Of a DNA stretch of 56,611 bases, positions 43,577 through 51,024 are shown in pieces. This DNA comes from Candidatus Eisenbacteria bacterium. GTDB taxonomy: Bacteria; Orphanbacterota; Orphanbacteria; Orphanbacterales; Orphanbacteraceae. The notes beneath the pieces are model-generated. The model was not told where the DNA came from. It saw only the letters and a list, made by a program, of their open reading frames with translations, and ran no database searches. The DNA is taken from positions 1 through 56,611 of the forward strand of contig VGIW01000010.1 in NCBI GenBank assembly GCA_016867715.1, in the 5' to 3' direction. Within the stretch, counting starts at the first letter, position 1. Each line of letters starts with the position of its first letter. The position numbers and the translations under genes were made by a program.

Positions 43577-44611
43577 ATGTTCAGGCGGTCGGTGCGGATC
43601 GGCCTCGACTGGTCGGGAACAAGCGTCAAGGCGGTCCGCGTGGTTCTCTCCGGGGGACGCGCGCGGCTTTCCCACGCGGCGTCGGGCCCCGCGAGGGGAG
43701 AAGCCCGCGCCGGGATGGTGCTCCGGAACGCGGGGATCCGAGGGCGCGGCGCCGATCTCCGCGCCTCTCTCCCGGAGGGGGAGATCCACATCCGCGAGAT
43801 CGACCTCCCGCTCGCGCCCGGAACGGACTGGGCATCCTCGCTCCCCTTCGAGATGCGCCGCCATGCCCCCCTCTCCGCGGAAGTCGATTGGGTGCTCGCG
43901 CACGAGGTCACGCGGCGCGACGAGGAGGGAGGACGCCTCTCCGTTCTCGCCGCGATCGCCCCCCGTAAGGAAGCGGAGGAGTCCCTCGCGGCGCTCGAGC
44001 GGATGGGCATGCATCCCCGGCGTCTCACTGCCGCGCCGATCGCCGGGATCCGCCACCTTCTCCACGATCCCGCCCTCCGCGAGGAACGAAGCTGCCGGGC
44101 TCTCCTCGACGTGGGGGAGAGCGGGAGCTGGCTCGTGATCCGCAAGGAAGGCTCTCCTCTCTATTGCCGGCGTCTCCGGACGGGCGGAAATCGCTTGACG
44201 AATGAACTGATGGAGCGCGCGGGGATCGACCGGGAGGAGGCGGAGAACGTGAAGCGGGGGGAAGTCCCTCTCGCCCGCGTGCGCCCCGAATGGCGGGAGA
44301 AAGCGCCGACGCTCATCGATCTCGTTCGGGAAAGCGCGCTCTCCCTCGCCGACGAGACCCGCGAGGCGATCGATGGGTTTCGCCGAAAGCACGGGCCGGT
44401 GCGCGTGCTGCATCTCGGCGGGGGGGGCGCTCTCCTTTCCGGGATCGACCACCTCCTCGGGCGGCGGCTCGCGCTCGAGACGCACGTGGTCGACCCCTTC
44501 GAGAGCCTGGAGCTTCCGCCGCGCTGGAGCGAGAAAGAGAGGAACCTTCTGCGGGGGCAGGCGGCGCGTTTCCTCACGGCGGTCGGCCTCACCGCTTGGT
44601 GGGAAGCATGA
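43577..44611 (+). CDS. pilM: PilM-like actin-fold pilus assembly protein
   Basis: The start is ATG 43577 (MFRRSVRIGLDWSGTSVKAV). The 344-residue protein has the actin-like phosphate loop 'IGLDWSGTSVKAV', a second glycine loop 'ALLDVGESGSWLVI' and the adenosine motif 'VLHLGGGGALLSGI'. PilM sits on the cytoplasmic side of type IV pilus machines and binds the N-terminus of PilN. It is followed by three small membrane proteins with 4-bp overlaps, matching a pilMNOP operon. A type II secretion GspL-like role is the main alternative. Confidence 0.8.
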   Translation: MFRRSVRIGLDWSGTSVKAVRVVLSGGRARLSHAASGPARGEARAGMVLRNAGIRGRGADLRASLPEGEIHIREIDLPLAPGTDWASSLPFEMRRHAPLSAEVDWVLAHEVTRRDEEGGRLSVLAAIAPRKEAEESLAALERMGMHPRRLTAAPIAGIRHLLHDPALREERSCRALLDVGESGSWLVIRKEGSPLYCRRLRTGGNRLTNELMERAGIDREEAENVKRGEVPLARVRPEWREKAPTLIDLVRESALSLADETREAIDGFRRKHGPVRVLHLGGGGALLSGIDHLLGRRLALETHVVDPFESLELPPRWSEKERNLLRGQAARFLTAVGLTAWWEA

Positions 44612-45117
44612 GCGAGAATCGGTACGATCTCGACTTCCTCCCCGCGGTCCGCCCGGTCGATCGGAGACCAGGCGCAGTTCTTCCCCTCCTGCTTCTGGCG
44701 ATCGGCGTTCTCTTTCTCGCGGTCGAGAGGCACGAGAGCCGGGAGGCGGCGAATCGTTGGGAGGAGGCGCGGAGGCGCGTCGAGGCGAGGGCCGCGGAGG
44801 CGGGGGCCGGATCGGGATCGGAGGGATGGCGCGCCAGGGAACGGGTGGAGGAGCGGGTGGAGCGGGTTCCTTGGAAGGCGCTCCTCGCTCTTCTCGCCGA
44901 GGAGCTCCCGCCGGAGGGGAGGATCGAACGGATCGCGTACGACGGGGCGGCGCGCGCCCTTCGGATTGAAGGGAAGGGGAGCGAGGGGACCGGGGCGGCG
45001 CTCGCCGGAGCCCTCGCGCGCGATCCACTCGTCGCGCGCTCCTTCCCGACCGTGAGGGAGGAAAAGACCGGGCCCTCGTCCTTCGTCCTTCTCGCCGAGG
45101 AGAGGAGGGCCCCATGA
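44608..45117 (+). CDS. pilN: PilN-like membrane protein
   Basis: The 169-residue protein starts MSENRYDLDFLPAVRP, a short cytoplasmic N-terminus of the PilN kind ('INLLP'-type, here 'LDFLPA'). One membrane helix lies at about 22-40, followed by a coiled coil and a small alpha/beta domain ('LLALLAEELPPEGRIERIAYD'). PilN couples PilM to the periplasmic PilO/PilP. The call depends on gene order and topology. It overlaps both neighbours. Confidence 0.65.
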   Translation: MSENRYDLDFLPAVRPVDRRPGAVLPLLLLAIGVLFLAVERHESREAANRWEEARRRVEARAAEAGAGSGSEGWRARERVEERVERVPWKALLALLAEELPPEGRIERIAYDGAARALRIEGKGSEGTGAALAGALARDPLVARSFPTVREEKTGPSSFVLLAEERRAP

Positions 45118-45596
45118 GCCGCCCGGAGGTTCTCGCCGCCGCGGGGGCCGTGGTGCTTCTCGCCTTGCAGATCGCCGTCGGGGGGAGCGGTCCCTTCGGT
45201 CGGTCGGAGTGGGGAGAGGAGATCGCCCGAAGGGAAGCCGAGGTGCGGGCGCTCGAGGAGGCGCGCGCCCGGGAGAGGGCGGAGAGCCGCCTTCTCGAAG
45301 AGTACCTCGCCTCCGCGGGTTCGGCGCTCGCGCCCCGCGGGGTTCTCCCTGAGGAGGGGGTCCCGGGAGCATGGCGGGAGGCGTTCGGACGCTTCGCTCC
45401 CGGTCGAGCGGAGTGGAGCGGCGGGGAGCCGATCCGGCTTCGCGTCCGCGGGCGCTTCGCCGACGCGGCGCATCTTCTCGGCGTGATCGACCGAACGCCG
45501 GGCCCGCTTCGTATCGACCGCCTCGAGATCGTGCCCGAGGGAGGGGGCGTCGCGCTCACCGTCCAGTTTTCTTCGGTGGCGGAGGGAGGGGCCTGA
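45114..45596 (+). CDS. pilO: PilO-like membrane protein
   Basis: The 160-residue protein has one N-terminal membrane helix ('AAAGAVVLLALQIAVGG'), a coiled coil (about 38-70) and a ferredoxin-like C-terminal domain with 'HLLGVIDRTPGPLRIDRLEI', the usual PilO pattern. It should pair with PilN in the inner-membrane platform. Overlaps PilN by 4 bp. Confidence 0.65.
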   Translation: MSRPEVLAAAGAVVLLALQIAVGGSGPFGRSEWGEEIARREAEVRALEEARARERAESRLLEEYLASAGSALAPRGVLPEEGVPGAWREAFGRFAPGRAEWSGGEPIRLRVRGRFADAAHLLGVIDRTPGPLRIDRLEIVPEGGGVALTVQFSSVAEGGA

Positions 45597-45598
45597 AC

Positions 45599-46063
45599 AT
45601 GAGCGCCCGCCTGCCGCGTCCTGCGGTTCTCCTTCTCGCGACGGTCGTCCTCTTCGGCGCGTGGCGCGCCCTCGACGCGGCGCATTTTCGGCGCGAGGCG
45701 CTTCCGGAGGTCGATCGCCCGGAAGCCCCTGCGGCCTCCCAGGAGCCCCCGGTCCTCGAGAGAGCCCGCGCGCGCGACCGCATGGCGGAGGAGTGGGCGG
45801 AGCGGCCGATCCCGCGCGATCCGTTCCGGGGCTCCGCTCCTTCCGCCCCGCCACCGGCCCCTTCCCCATCGGAGGCGATCCCCCGGATCGCCCGCGCCCT
45901 GGGAGAGGGGGAAGGACGGACGATCGTTCTCGCGTTCGGCCGTTCCGAGTCGCGCCCCCTCGCCGCGGGCGGTTCGGATCGGGGCTGGACGGTCCTCTCG
46001 ATCCAAGAAAGAAAGGCGCTCGTCGAGCACGACGGGGTGATCTACTCCCTCCCGATTCCTTGA
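45599..46063 (+). CDS. PilP-like small membrane protein
   Basis: This 154-residue protein has one N-terminal membrane helix, a proline-rich linker containing 'PIPRDPFRGSAP' and a small C-terminal beta domain ('RGWTVLSIQERKALVEHDGVIYSLPI'). The D-P-F motif and the beta domain resemble PilP or GspC-like proteins that link the platform to the outer-membrane secretin. No secretin (PilQ) gene follows. Identity is inferred from order. Confidence 0.5.
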   Translation: MSARLPRPAVLLLATVVLFGAWRALDAAHFRREALPEVDRPEAPAASQEPPVLERARARDRMAEEWAERPIPRDPFRGSAPSAPPPAPSPSEAIPRIARALGEGEGRTIVLAFGRSESRPLAAGGSDRGWTVLSIQERKALVEHDGVIYSLPIP

Positions 46064-46281
46064 GGCGGGGGGAACGGGGATCGGCCGCCCGAGCGATAGA
46101 AAAGGAAGTCCGATCGTGCCCGAGAAGAAACCCGCCTGGAAGCTACACGGGACGTAGCTTCCCCTCGCGGGAGGAGGGATCTCCGAAGAACGGCTTCTAT
46201 CCGATGCGATCAGAAAAGGATCGATGGAGGATCTGACAAAAAACGTGAAGGGTTTTTCCCCAATTCCTGTAGCTTGGAGGG

Positions 46282-46566
46282 CCCTTTTCGACTGTGAATC
46301 AAGTTCGCAGAAAAGGGATCGACGTAACCGGCGACTGGGTAGAGGATTAGATGCGGGCCCGCGACGGGGATCCTGGCACGTCTCTTGTAAAGAGGGTTGC
46401 CGCCGGAGGAAGAAGATCCCCTGCCTTCCTTCGTGTCGCGCTTCGTCCTGTGAACCAAATCGTTCGAAAGGGAAACTGCCTAGACTACCCTGGGTTTCCA
46501 ATGTAGCGTGCACGGGTTGCGCGGGGGACATTTGTTCAGGGCCGTCCGTTCGTGGGCGGCCCTTTT
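46282..46566 (+). ncRNA. Candidate structured non-coding RNA ending in a terminator
   Basis: Four structures follow each other. First, CCCTTTT/AAAAGGG with CTGTGAA/TTCGCAG above a bulge (46282-46317). Second, GGGGATC/GATCCCC enclosing GGCA/TGCC and CTCTT/AAGAG (46366-46421). Third, GGAAAC/GTTTCC (46471-46499). Fourth, AATGT/ACATT enclosing CGTGC/GCGCG (46500-46532). A terminator ends the series. The strand is set by the T-tract. No known RNA class was recognised, and the 5' end is a guess. Confidence 0.45.
46539..46566 (+). terminator. Intrinsic terminator
   Basis: GGGCCGTCC / GGGCGGCCC (9 bp, one G-U) with a 6-nt loop is followed directly by TTTT. It ends a transcript that does not contain an obvious gene just upstream. 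Confidence 0.8.
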
Positions 46567-46654
46567 GTGTCGGGGCGGGAGGGGAGTGGGCGGCGCAATC
46601 CGGTGAAGGCCCCACGCGCTTCGCCCCGCGCGCGGGTGAGGGAGGGGGGCCGGC

Positions 46655-47524
46655 GTGAGCGTCCTTGTTCTCGTCAACCCGCGGGCGGGGACCCGCCGCG
46701 ATCGGCTCATGATCTCGGAGCGGATCGTCTCTCTCCTCGCGCCCGAGGACGTGGCCATCGAGGTGCCCGGGAGCCGGGAGGCGCTTCGCGCGCGCGCGGA
46801 GCGGGCCGCCGCTTCGGGCGCTAGGCTCGTCGTGGCGGTCGGAGGGGACGGCACGATCCGAGAGGTCGCCTCCGCGCTTCAGGGGACCGAGACCGCGCTC
46901 GGCATCCTTCCGCTCGGGTCGGGGAACGGGCTCGCGCGAGGGCTCGGGATCGGGGTCTCGGCGAGGCGGGCGCTCCGCGTGCTGGCCGAGGGGAAGGACC
47001 GCGCGATCGACGTCGGGTACCTGAACGGCGAGCCGTTCTTCAACGTCTCCGGGATCGGCTTCGACGCGGTGGTCGGGGAAGAGTTCAACCGGGGACCGTT
47101 TCGGGGGCTTCTCCCGTACTTCGGGATCGCCGCCAGGGAGTCGCTCCAGTACCGACGGGCCGAGGTGAGCCTCCGTCTCCCCGACCGCGAGATCATCGCG
47201 CGGGTCTTCCTCGTCACCGTCGCCAACCTGAACCAGTTCGGAGCGGGGGCCATCATCGCGCCGGGCGCGGACCCCTCGGACGGGCTTCTCGATATCGTGG
47301 TCGTGCGGAAGCTCTCCGCCTTCGAGCTTCTCCTCTACGCGCCGAAGCTCTTCGACGGATCGGTCCGGGAGCTCTCGAACCTGGAGACCTTGCGGAGCGC
47401 TTCCTTCCGGATCGTCCGATCGGAGAGCGGTCCCGTGCACCTCGACGGCGAGCCGTTCCGGTTCGGGCACGTGCTCGACTACTCGATCCGGCCGCGGGCG
47501 CTTCGCGTGCGGGTCCCGGCGTGA
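46655..47524 (+). CDS. Diacylglycerol kinase-family lipid kinase
   Basis: The start is GTG 46655. The 289-residue protein has 'VLVLVNPRAGTRR' at the N-terminus, the nucleotide loop 'LVVAVGGDGTIREVASAL' (G-G-D-G-T), 'LGILPLGSGNGLARGLGI' and the C-terminal 'GPVHLDGEPFRFG' (D-G-E). These define the DAGK catalytic family (YegS, DgkB, BmrU-like). It phosphorylates diacylglycerol or a related lipid at the membrane. Confidence 0.88.
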   Translation: MSVLVLVNPRAGTRRDRLMISERIVSLLAPEDVAIEVPGSREALRARAERAAASGARLVVAVGGDGTIREVASALQGTETALGILPLGSGNGLARGLGIGVSARRALRVLAEGKDRAIDVGYLNGEPFFNVSGIGFDAVVGEEFNRGPFRGLLPYFGIAARESLQYRRAEVSLRLPDREIIARVFLVTVANLNQFGAGAIIAPGADPSDGLLDIVVVRKLSAFELLLYAPKLFDGSVRELSNLETLRSASFRIVRSESGPVHLDGEPFRFGHVLDYSIRPRALRVRVPA

Positions 47525-47609
47525 ATCGGCTTTCCCTGGCGCGGCGGCGCGCTCTTTTCTATTCTCATCGCGTGGTTCCCGCTCGGTCCCCCGAGCCGAA
47601 GGAGGCGAC

Positions 47610-48812
47610 ATGATCATGAGGATTCCGCTCGCTCTCTCTCTTCTTCTCCTCGCGTGCGGAGCGGGAGAGGAGCGGGTCGCGACGAGAAGCGAGCCGGCCG
47701 GCGATCTCTTCGTGCACAGCCCGAGGGCGCCGCGCCTCCCGCTCGAGCGCGCGGAGCGGGGCGACCGAGCCCCCGAGCTCCCTCCCGATGCGGTCCTCTG
47801 GACGGCGCGCCTCCCGATCGGATCGGACCCGGAGAGCGGCCCCGCGATCCTCGCCGCGACCGACGCCTCGGGCCTTCCGATCGAGAGCCGCATCTGGATC
47901 GATCCCATCGGGATCGGGGATTTTCTCTCGGCCGAACCGGTTCCGCTCGAACCGGATTCGACAAGCGAGGGGTACTTCTGGACCGATGCGGCTTCGTTCG
48001 CCTTCCCGGTCGCCGGAGCTTCGGGGACGGCGGAGGGGAGCGCCTCCTTCCGTCTTCTCCTCGAGATCGGCAAAACCGGAGGGCGTGTCCGTCTCTATCC
48101 GGCCGAGACGAGGACCGGGGTCTTCCCTCGCGGCGGGACGCGTTTTCTTTTATACGACAACGATCGAAACGGGATCTATGATCATGCGGACCGGCTCGTG
48201 ATCGACGCGAACGGCGACGGGACCTTCGACGGGAACCGGAACAGCATCGAGCTCTACGCGATGGACGAGCCGTTCCTTCTCGGGGATGCGTCCTACCGCA
48301 TCGCATCGGTCGCGTGGGACGGATCCTCGGTCGTGCTGGCCCGGAGCTCCGAGGAGGCGGAGGCACGCCGCGCCCTCCTTCCCGGAGACCCCGCCCCCGA
48401 CTTCACCCTTCCGCGCACGGACGGCGAGCCGATCCGCTTCGCCGAGGCGCGCGCCGGACGGCCGACGCTTCTCTCCTACTGGGCGACGTGGTGAGGAGGA
48501 TGCGTTGAGGAGGCTCCTCAACTCGCACGACTGGCCGAACGATTCGCCTCCGAAGGGCTCGTTCTCTTCTCGGTGAGCTACGACGACTCCGCCGCGCATG
48601 TGGAACGCTTCTTCCGCGAAAAGGGCTTCTCCTATTCGGTCGTGATGGACGATCGGGAGAAGGGAGCGACGGGAAAGCCGTATCAGGTCGGGGCGATCCC
48701 GACCCTCTTCTTCATCGATCGGGAGGGGAAGATCGTCGAGAAGATCGTCGGGTACGAGCCGGCCGAGGCGGCGAAGCTCGAGGCGCGGGTCGCCGCCCTT
48801 CTGACAAGGTGA
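47610..48812 (+). CDS. TlpA-like thioredoxin-fold lipoprotein, probable selenoprotein (UGA = Sec295)
   Basis: An ordinary reading stops at TGA 48492-48494, but the same frame continues without another stop to 48812, giving 400 residues. Residues 1-17 form a lipoprotein signal with lipobox L-L-L-L-A-C. The middle has two Ca-binding-like acidic loops (D-x-D-x-N-G and D-x-N-x-D-G). From about 265 a TlpA/AhpC-type domain begins: 'LLPGDPAPDFTLPRTDGEP', then Y-W-A-T-W-(TGA)-G-G-C-V-E-E-A-P-Q-L, where the family has W-C-x-x-C. After the TGA come 'VLFSVSYDDS', 'YQVGAIPTLFFIDREGKI' (cis-Pro) and a final helix, all expected. So TGA most likely encodes selenocysteine in a U-G-G-C redox site, acting as a periplasmic thiol/selenol oxidoreductase. 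Confidence 0.85.
48492..48527 (+). promoter_or_regulatory. SECIS-like stem-loop after the in-frame TGA
   Basis: Sixteen nt after the TGA is a 5-nt loop AGGCT on a 7-bp stem, GTTGAGG (48504-48510) / CCTCAAC (48516-48522), with TGC/GCA (48501-48503 / 48525-48527) below a 2-nt bulge. Bacterial SECIS elements sit immediately 3' of UGA with a GG-containing apical loop; E. coli fdhF has AGGUCU at nearly the same distance. Confidence 0.75.
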
Positions 48813-48846
48813 CAGGCCCCCTACGGATTCAGGGTGTCTGTCCCCC
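48808..48846. repeat. REP-like palindromic element
   Basis: GGTGACAGGCCCCC and GGGTGTCTGTCCCCC flank a short loop, with GACAG/CTGTC and CCCCT/AGGG pairing. This GGTGACAG...CTGTCCCC form resembles REP elements that I recall being scattered in many bacterial genomes and mobilised by RAYT transposases. It contains the stop codon of the selenoprotein gene and lies between two convergent genes, where it may also serve as a two-way terminator. Confidence 0.6.
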
Positions 48847-48869
48847 ACTCAGGATCGGGCGTCCGCGGC

Positions 48870-50708
48870 CTATTTCTTCTTCCGCGAGGGGGCGCTCCGC
48901 GCGCGCACGGTCTCCCCGTCCGCCTCCAGGACGATCTTTTTCACCTCAAGGTTCTCGAGCAGATAGAGGGAAACGGGGCGGAGGACGAGGTCCTCGACCG
49001 TTCGGGTGAGCTGGTGCGCGCCGGTGCGCGTGCTGAACCCCCGCTCGGCGACGAGGCGGACCACCTTGGGGTCCACGACAAGCGAGACCCCGCGCCGCGC
49101 GAGGCGCTCGCGGATCGATTCGATCTCGATCTCGGCGATCGCGCGCACCGACTCGGGGGTGAGGGGGTCGAAGTAGAGGACCGCGTCGAACGCGTGGAGA
49201 AAGTCGGCGGCGAAGAAACTCTCCGTCGCCTGCTGAATCGCGCGGCGCTGCATCTCGATCGTCTTCGTGCTCTCGCTCTCGAGAAACCCGACCGTCTTCT
49301 GCTCTTCCTCCTGAAAGAGGTTGTCCGAGTTCGCGATCACCACCACCGTCGTCGCGGCGAACGAGATGTGGCGCCCCTCCTCGTCGGTGATCCTCCCTTC
49401 CTTGAGGAGCTGGAGGAGGATCGGTCCGACCTTCGGGTTCGCCTTCTCGATCCCGTCGACGAGGAAGACCGCGTTGGGCCGCCGCTCGATGAGCGCCGCG
49501 AGGACCCCCTTCACGCCGGGCGTCCCGCGCGTCCCGAGGAGCTTCTGCGCCGCGTCGTCCCCGGTGAACTGCGCCATGTCGAGGTGGAGAAGATGGTCGA
49601 GGTTCCCGTACAGCTCGATCGCGAGGCGCCGGGCGAGCTGGTTCTTTCCGACCCCTGAGGGGCCGATGAAGAGGAACGAGCCGTCCGGTCGTTCCGGGTG
49701 GGAGGAGAGCCCGACCTTCGCCACGCGGAGAACGTCCGCCACGCGGCGCACGACCTCGCACTGCCCCTTGATGCACGCAGAGAGGCTCTCCTCGAGGCGG
49801 ATGAGATAGCCCCCCGCCCGGTCGTAGAGCTTCTCCATCGGGATGCCGAGGCGGCGGCTCACGGTCTCCCCGACGACCTCCGCGTTCACCGCGCGCGGCT
49901 TTCGTCTCTCGCCCCGCGCGCGCACGACCTCGGCGGCGCACGCCTCGTCGAGGACCTCGAGCGCCTTCCCGGGGAGCACGCGCGAGCGAAGATAGTAACT
50001 CGAAAGGTCGATCGCCTTGTCCACCGCGTTCGCCGTGATCTCGATCGAGTGGAACCGCTCGAGCTTCCCGCGCACGAGGCGGAGGATCTTCCGCGCGAGG
50101 TCGGGAGAAGGTTCCGCCACCTGGATCGGGACGAGGTTCGACTCGATCCAGGGGTGCTCGAAGACCGCCCTCTGGTAGGCCCACTCCGAGATCGAGGCGA
50201 TGATCTGGAGCTGCGGCTGGCGCGAAGCGACCTCGAGGAGAGCGGAGGCGCCCCCGAACCCGCCGTCCGTTCGGCCGAGGAAGTTCTCGAGTTGGTTGAA
50301 GTAGAGGATCACGTCCTCGCGGCCCACCGCCTCCTTGATCGCGTGGAAGAGCACCCGCTCGAAATCTCCCGGGTCTTGAATGTACGGCATCACGCTCGGC
50401 AGCGTGATCTCGAGGATGTGCTTCGCGCGAAGGTTCGGCGCGACGTTGCCGTGGGCCATCAGCTCGGCGAGCCGAAGAACCATCGTCCGCTTCCCGACCC
50501 CCACCGGTCCGTGGAGGAGCACGTTGTGGTTCGAGCGTTTCTGGAGGGTCTCGAGGAGACGGGTGACCTCGGACTTCCAGGGGACAAGCGAGCTGACGCG
50601 CCGCTCGTGGGAGAGGTGGCTGAGATCGGTCGAGATGTGGGAGAGGATCGAGAGAGGCGTCTCTTCGGTCTCCGCGGCCTCCGGCGGTCCGGTTTCCGGA
50701 TCGTTCAT
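48870..50708 (-). CDS. ClpB/ClpC-like double AAA+ protein with degenerate catalytic residues
   Basis: The 612-residue protein has the ClpA/B/C layout of two AAA+ domains without the N-terminal adaptor domain. D1 (about 45-290) has Walker A 'GPVGVGKRT' (67-75), but at the Walker B position reads 'VILYFNQLE' in place of hhhhDE. The arginine-finger segment 'ALERRF' becomes 'WIESNL'. D2 (about 305-600) has Walker A 'GPSGVGKNQ' (349-357), Walker B 'VFLVDGIEKANP' (DG for DE), no G-Y-V-G pore tyrosine ('GTRGTPGVKG') and 'DFLHAFDAVL' where the finger Arg of 'FLNRID' is expected. It may bind nucleotide without efficient hydrolysis, acting as a scaffold. Target unknown. Convergent to the selenoprotein gene. 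Confidence 0.85.
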   Translation of the reverse strand: MNDPETGPPEAAETEETPLSILSHISTDLSHLSHERRVSSLVPWKSEVTRLLETLQKRSNHNVLLHGPVGVGKRTMVLRLAELMAHGNVAPNLRAKHILEITLPSVMPYIQDPGDFERVLFHAIKEAVGREDVILYFNQLENFLGRTDGGFGGASALLEVASRQPQLQIIASISEWAYQRAVFEHPWIESNLVPIQVAEPSPDLARKILRLVRGKLERFHSIEITANAVDKAIDLSSYYLRSRVLPGKALEVLDEACAAEVVRARGERRKPRAVNAEVVGETVSRRLGIPMEKLYDRAGGYLIRLEESLSACIKGQCEVVRRVADVLRVAKVGLSSHPERPDGSFLFIGPSGVGKNQLARRLAIELYGNLDHLLHLDMAQFTGDDAAQKLLGTRGTPGVKGVLAALIERRPNAVFLVDGIEKANPKVGPILLQLLKEGRITDEEGRHISFAATTVVVIANSDNLFQEEEQKTVGFLESESTKTIEMQRRAIQQATESFFAADFLHAFDAVLYFDPLTPESVRAIAEIEIESIRERLARRGVSLVVDPKVVRLVAERGFSTRTGAHQLTRTVEDLVLRPVSLYLLENLEVKKIVLEADGETVRARSAPSRKKK

Positions 50709-51024
50709 CGGGGGTCCTTTCGTGAGGGTCCTCGCCGAGAATAGGAACCGGGGCGTCCCCTGTCAACCCGCCCGGGCGTTCGTTTCCTGAACAGCGTATC
50801 GGTTGTTGAGCACCTTTTCTCGCGTCCGTTCGGCCTCGTGGACGCCGCGCGATCGGCCGGCCGCGGGAGCGCGTGCGCGCGGCCCGCGCGGCCTCCCCGG
50901 CGCTCTCGCGCGCGTCGAGGGGTGGCACGCCTTATGCGACCCGGCGGGGCGAAGGGAAACGGCCGCTCGGTCGATCATCGGAGAAGCGGGGGGAAGCGGG
51001 AGCCCTCCCCCCGGGAGGCCCTGC

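Larger units (their letters stand above)
46064..46654. other. 591-bp gap with structured RNA candidate
   Basis: No gene is seen. The base composition is less GC-rich than around it. It holds the hairpin series and terminator described at 46282-46566, and then the leader of the lipid kinase gene. Confidence 0.6.

Noticed and set aside
43184-48073. A 1629-codon open frame on the minus strand
   Set aside because: It lies antisense to pilM-like genes, the lipid kinase and the selenoprotein, all with clear motifs. Its translation is Arg/Pro/Gly-rich with no domain. Long antisense frames are expected at this GC content.
48492-48494. TGA as a true stop, making the TlpA-like gene a pseudogene or two genes
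   Set aside because: The downstream frame is intact and conserved in character, the TGA replaces exactly the catalytic Cys, and a SECIS-like loop follows. A random nonsense mutation would not choose this site.
48573-48812. A separate 79-residue gene starting at an internal codon
   Set aside because: It is the C-terminal half of the thioredoxin fold, has no ribosome binding site and is in the same frame as the upstream part.
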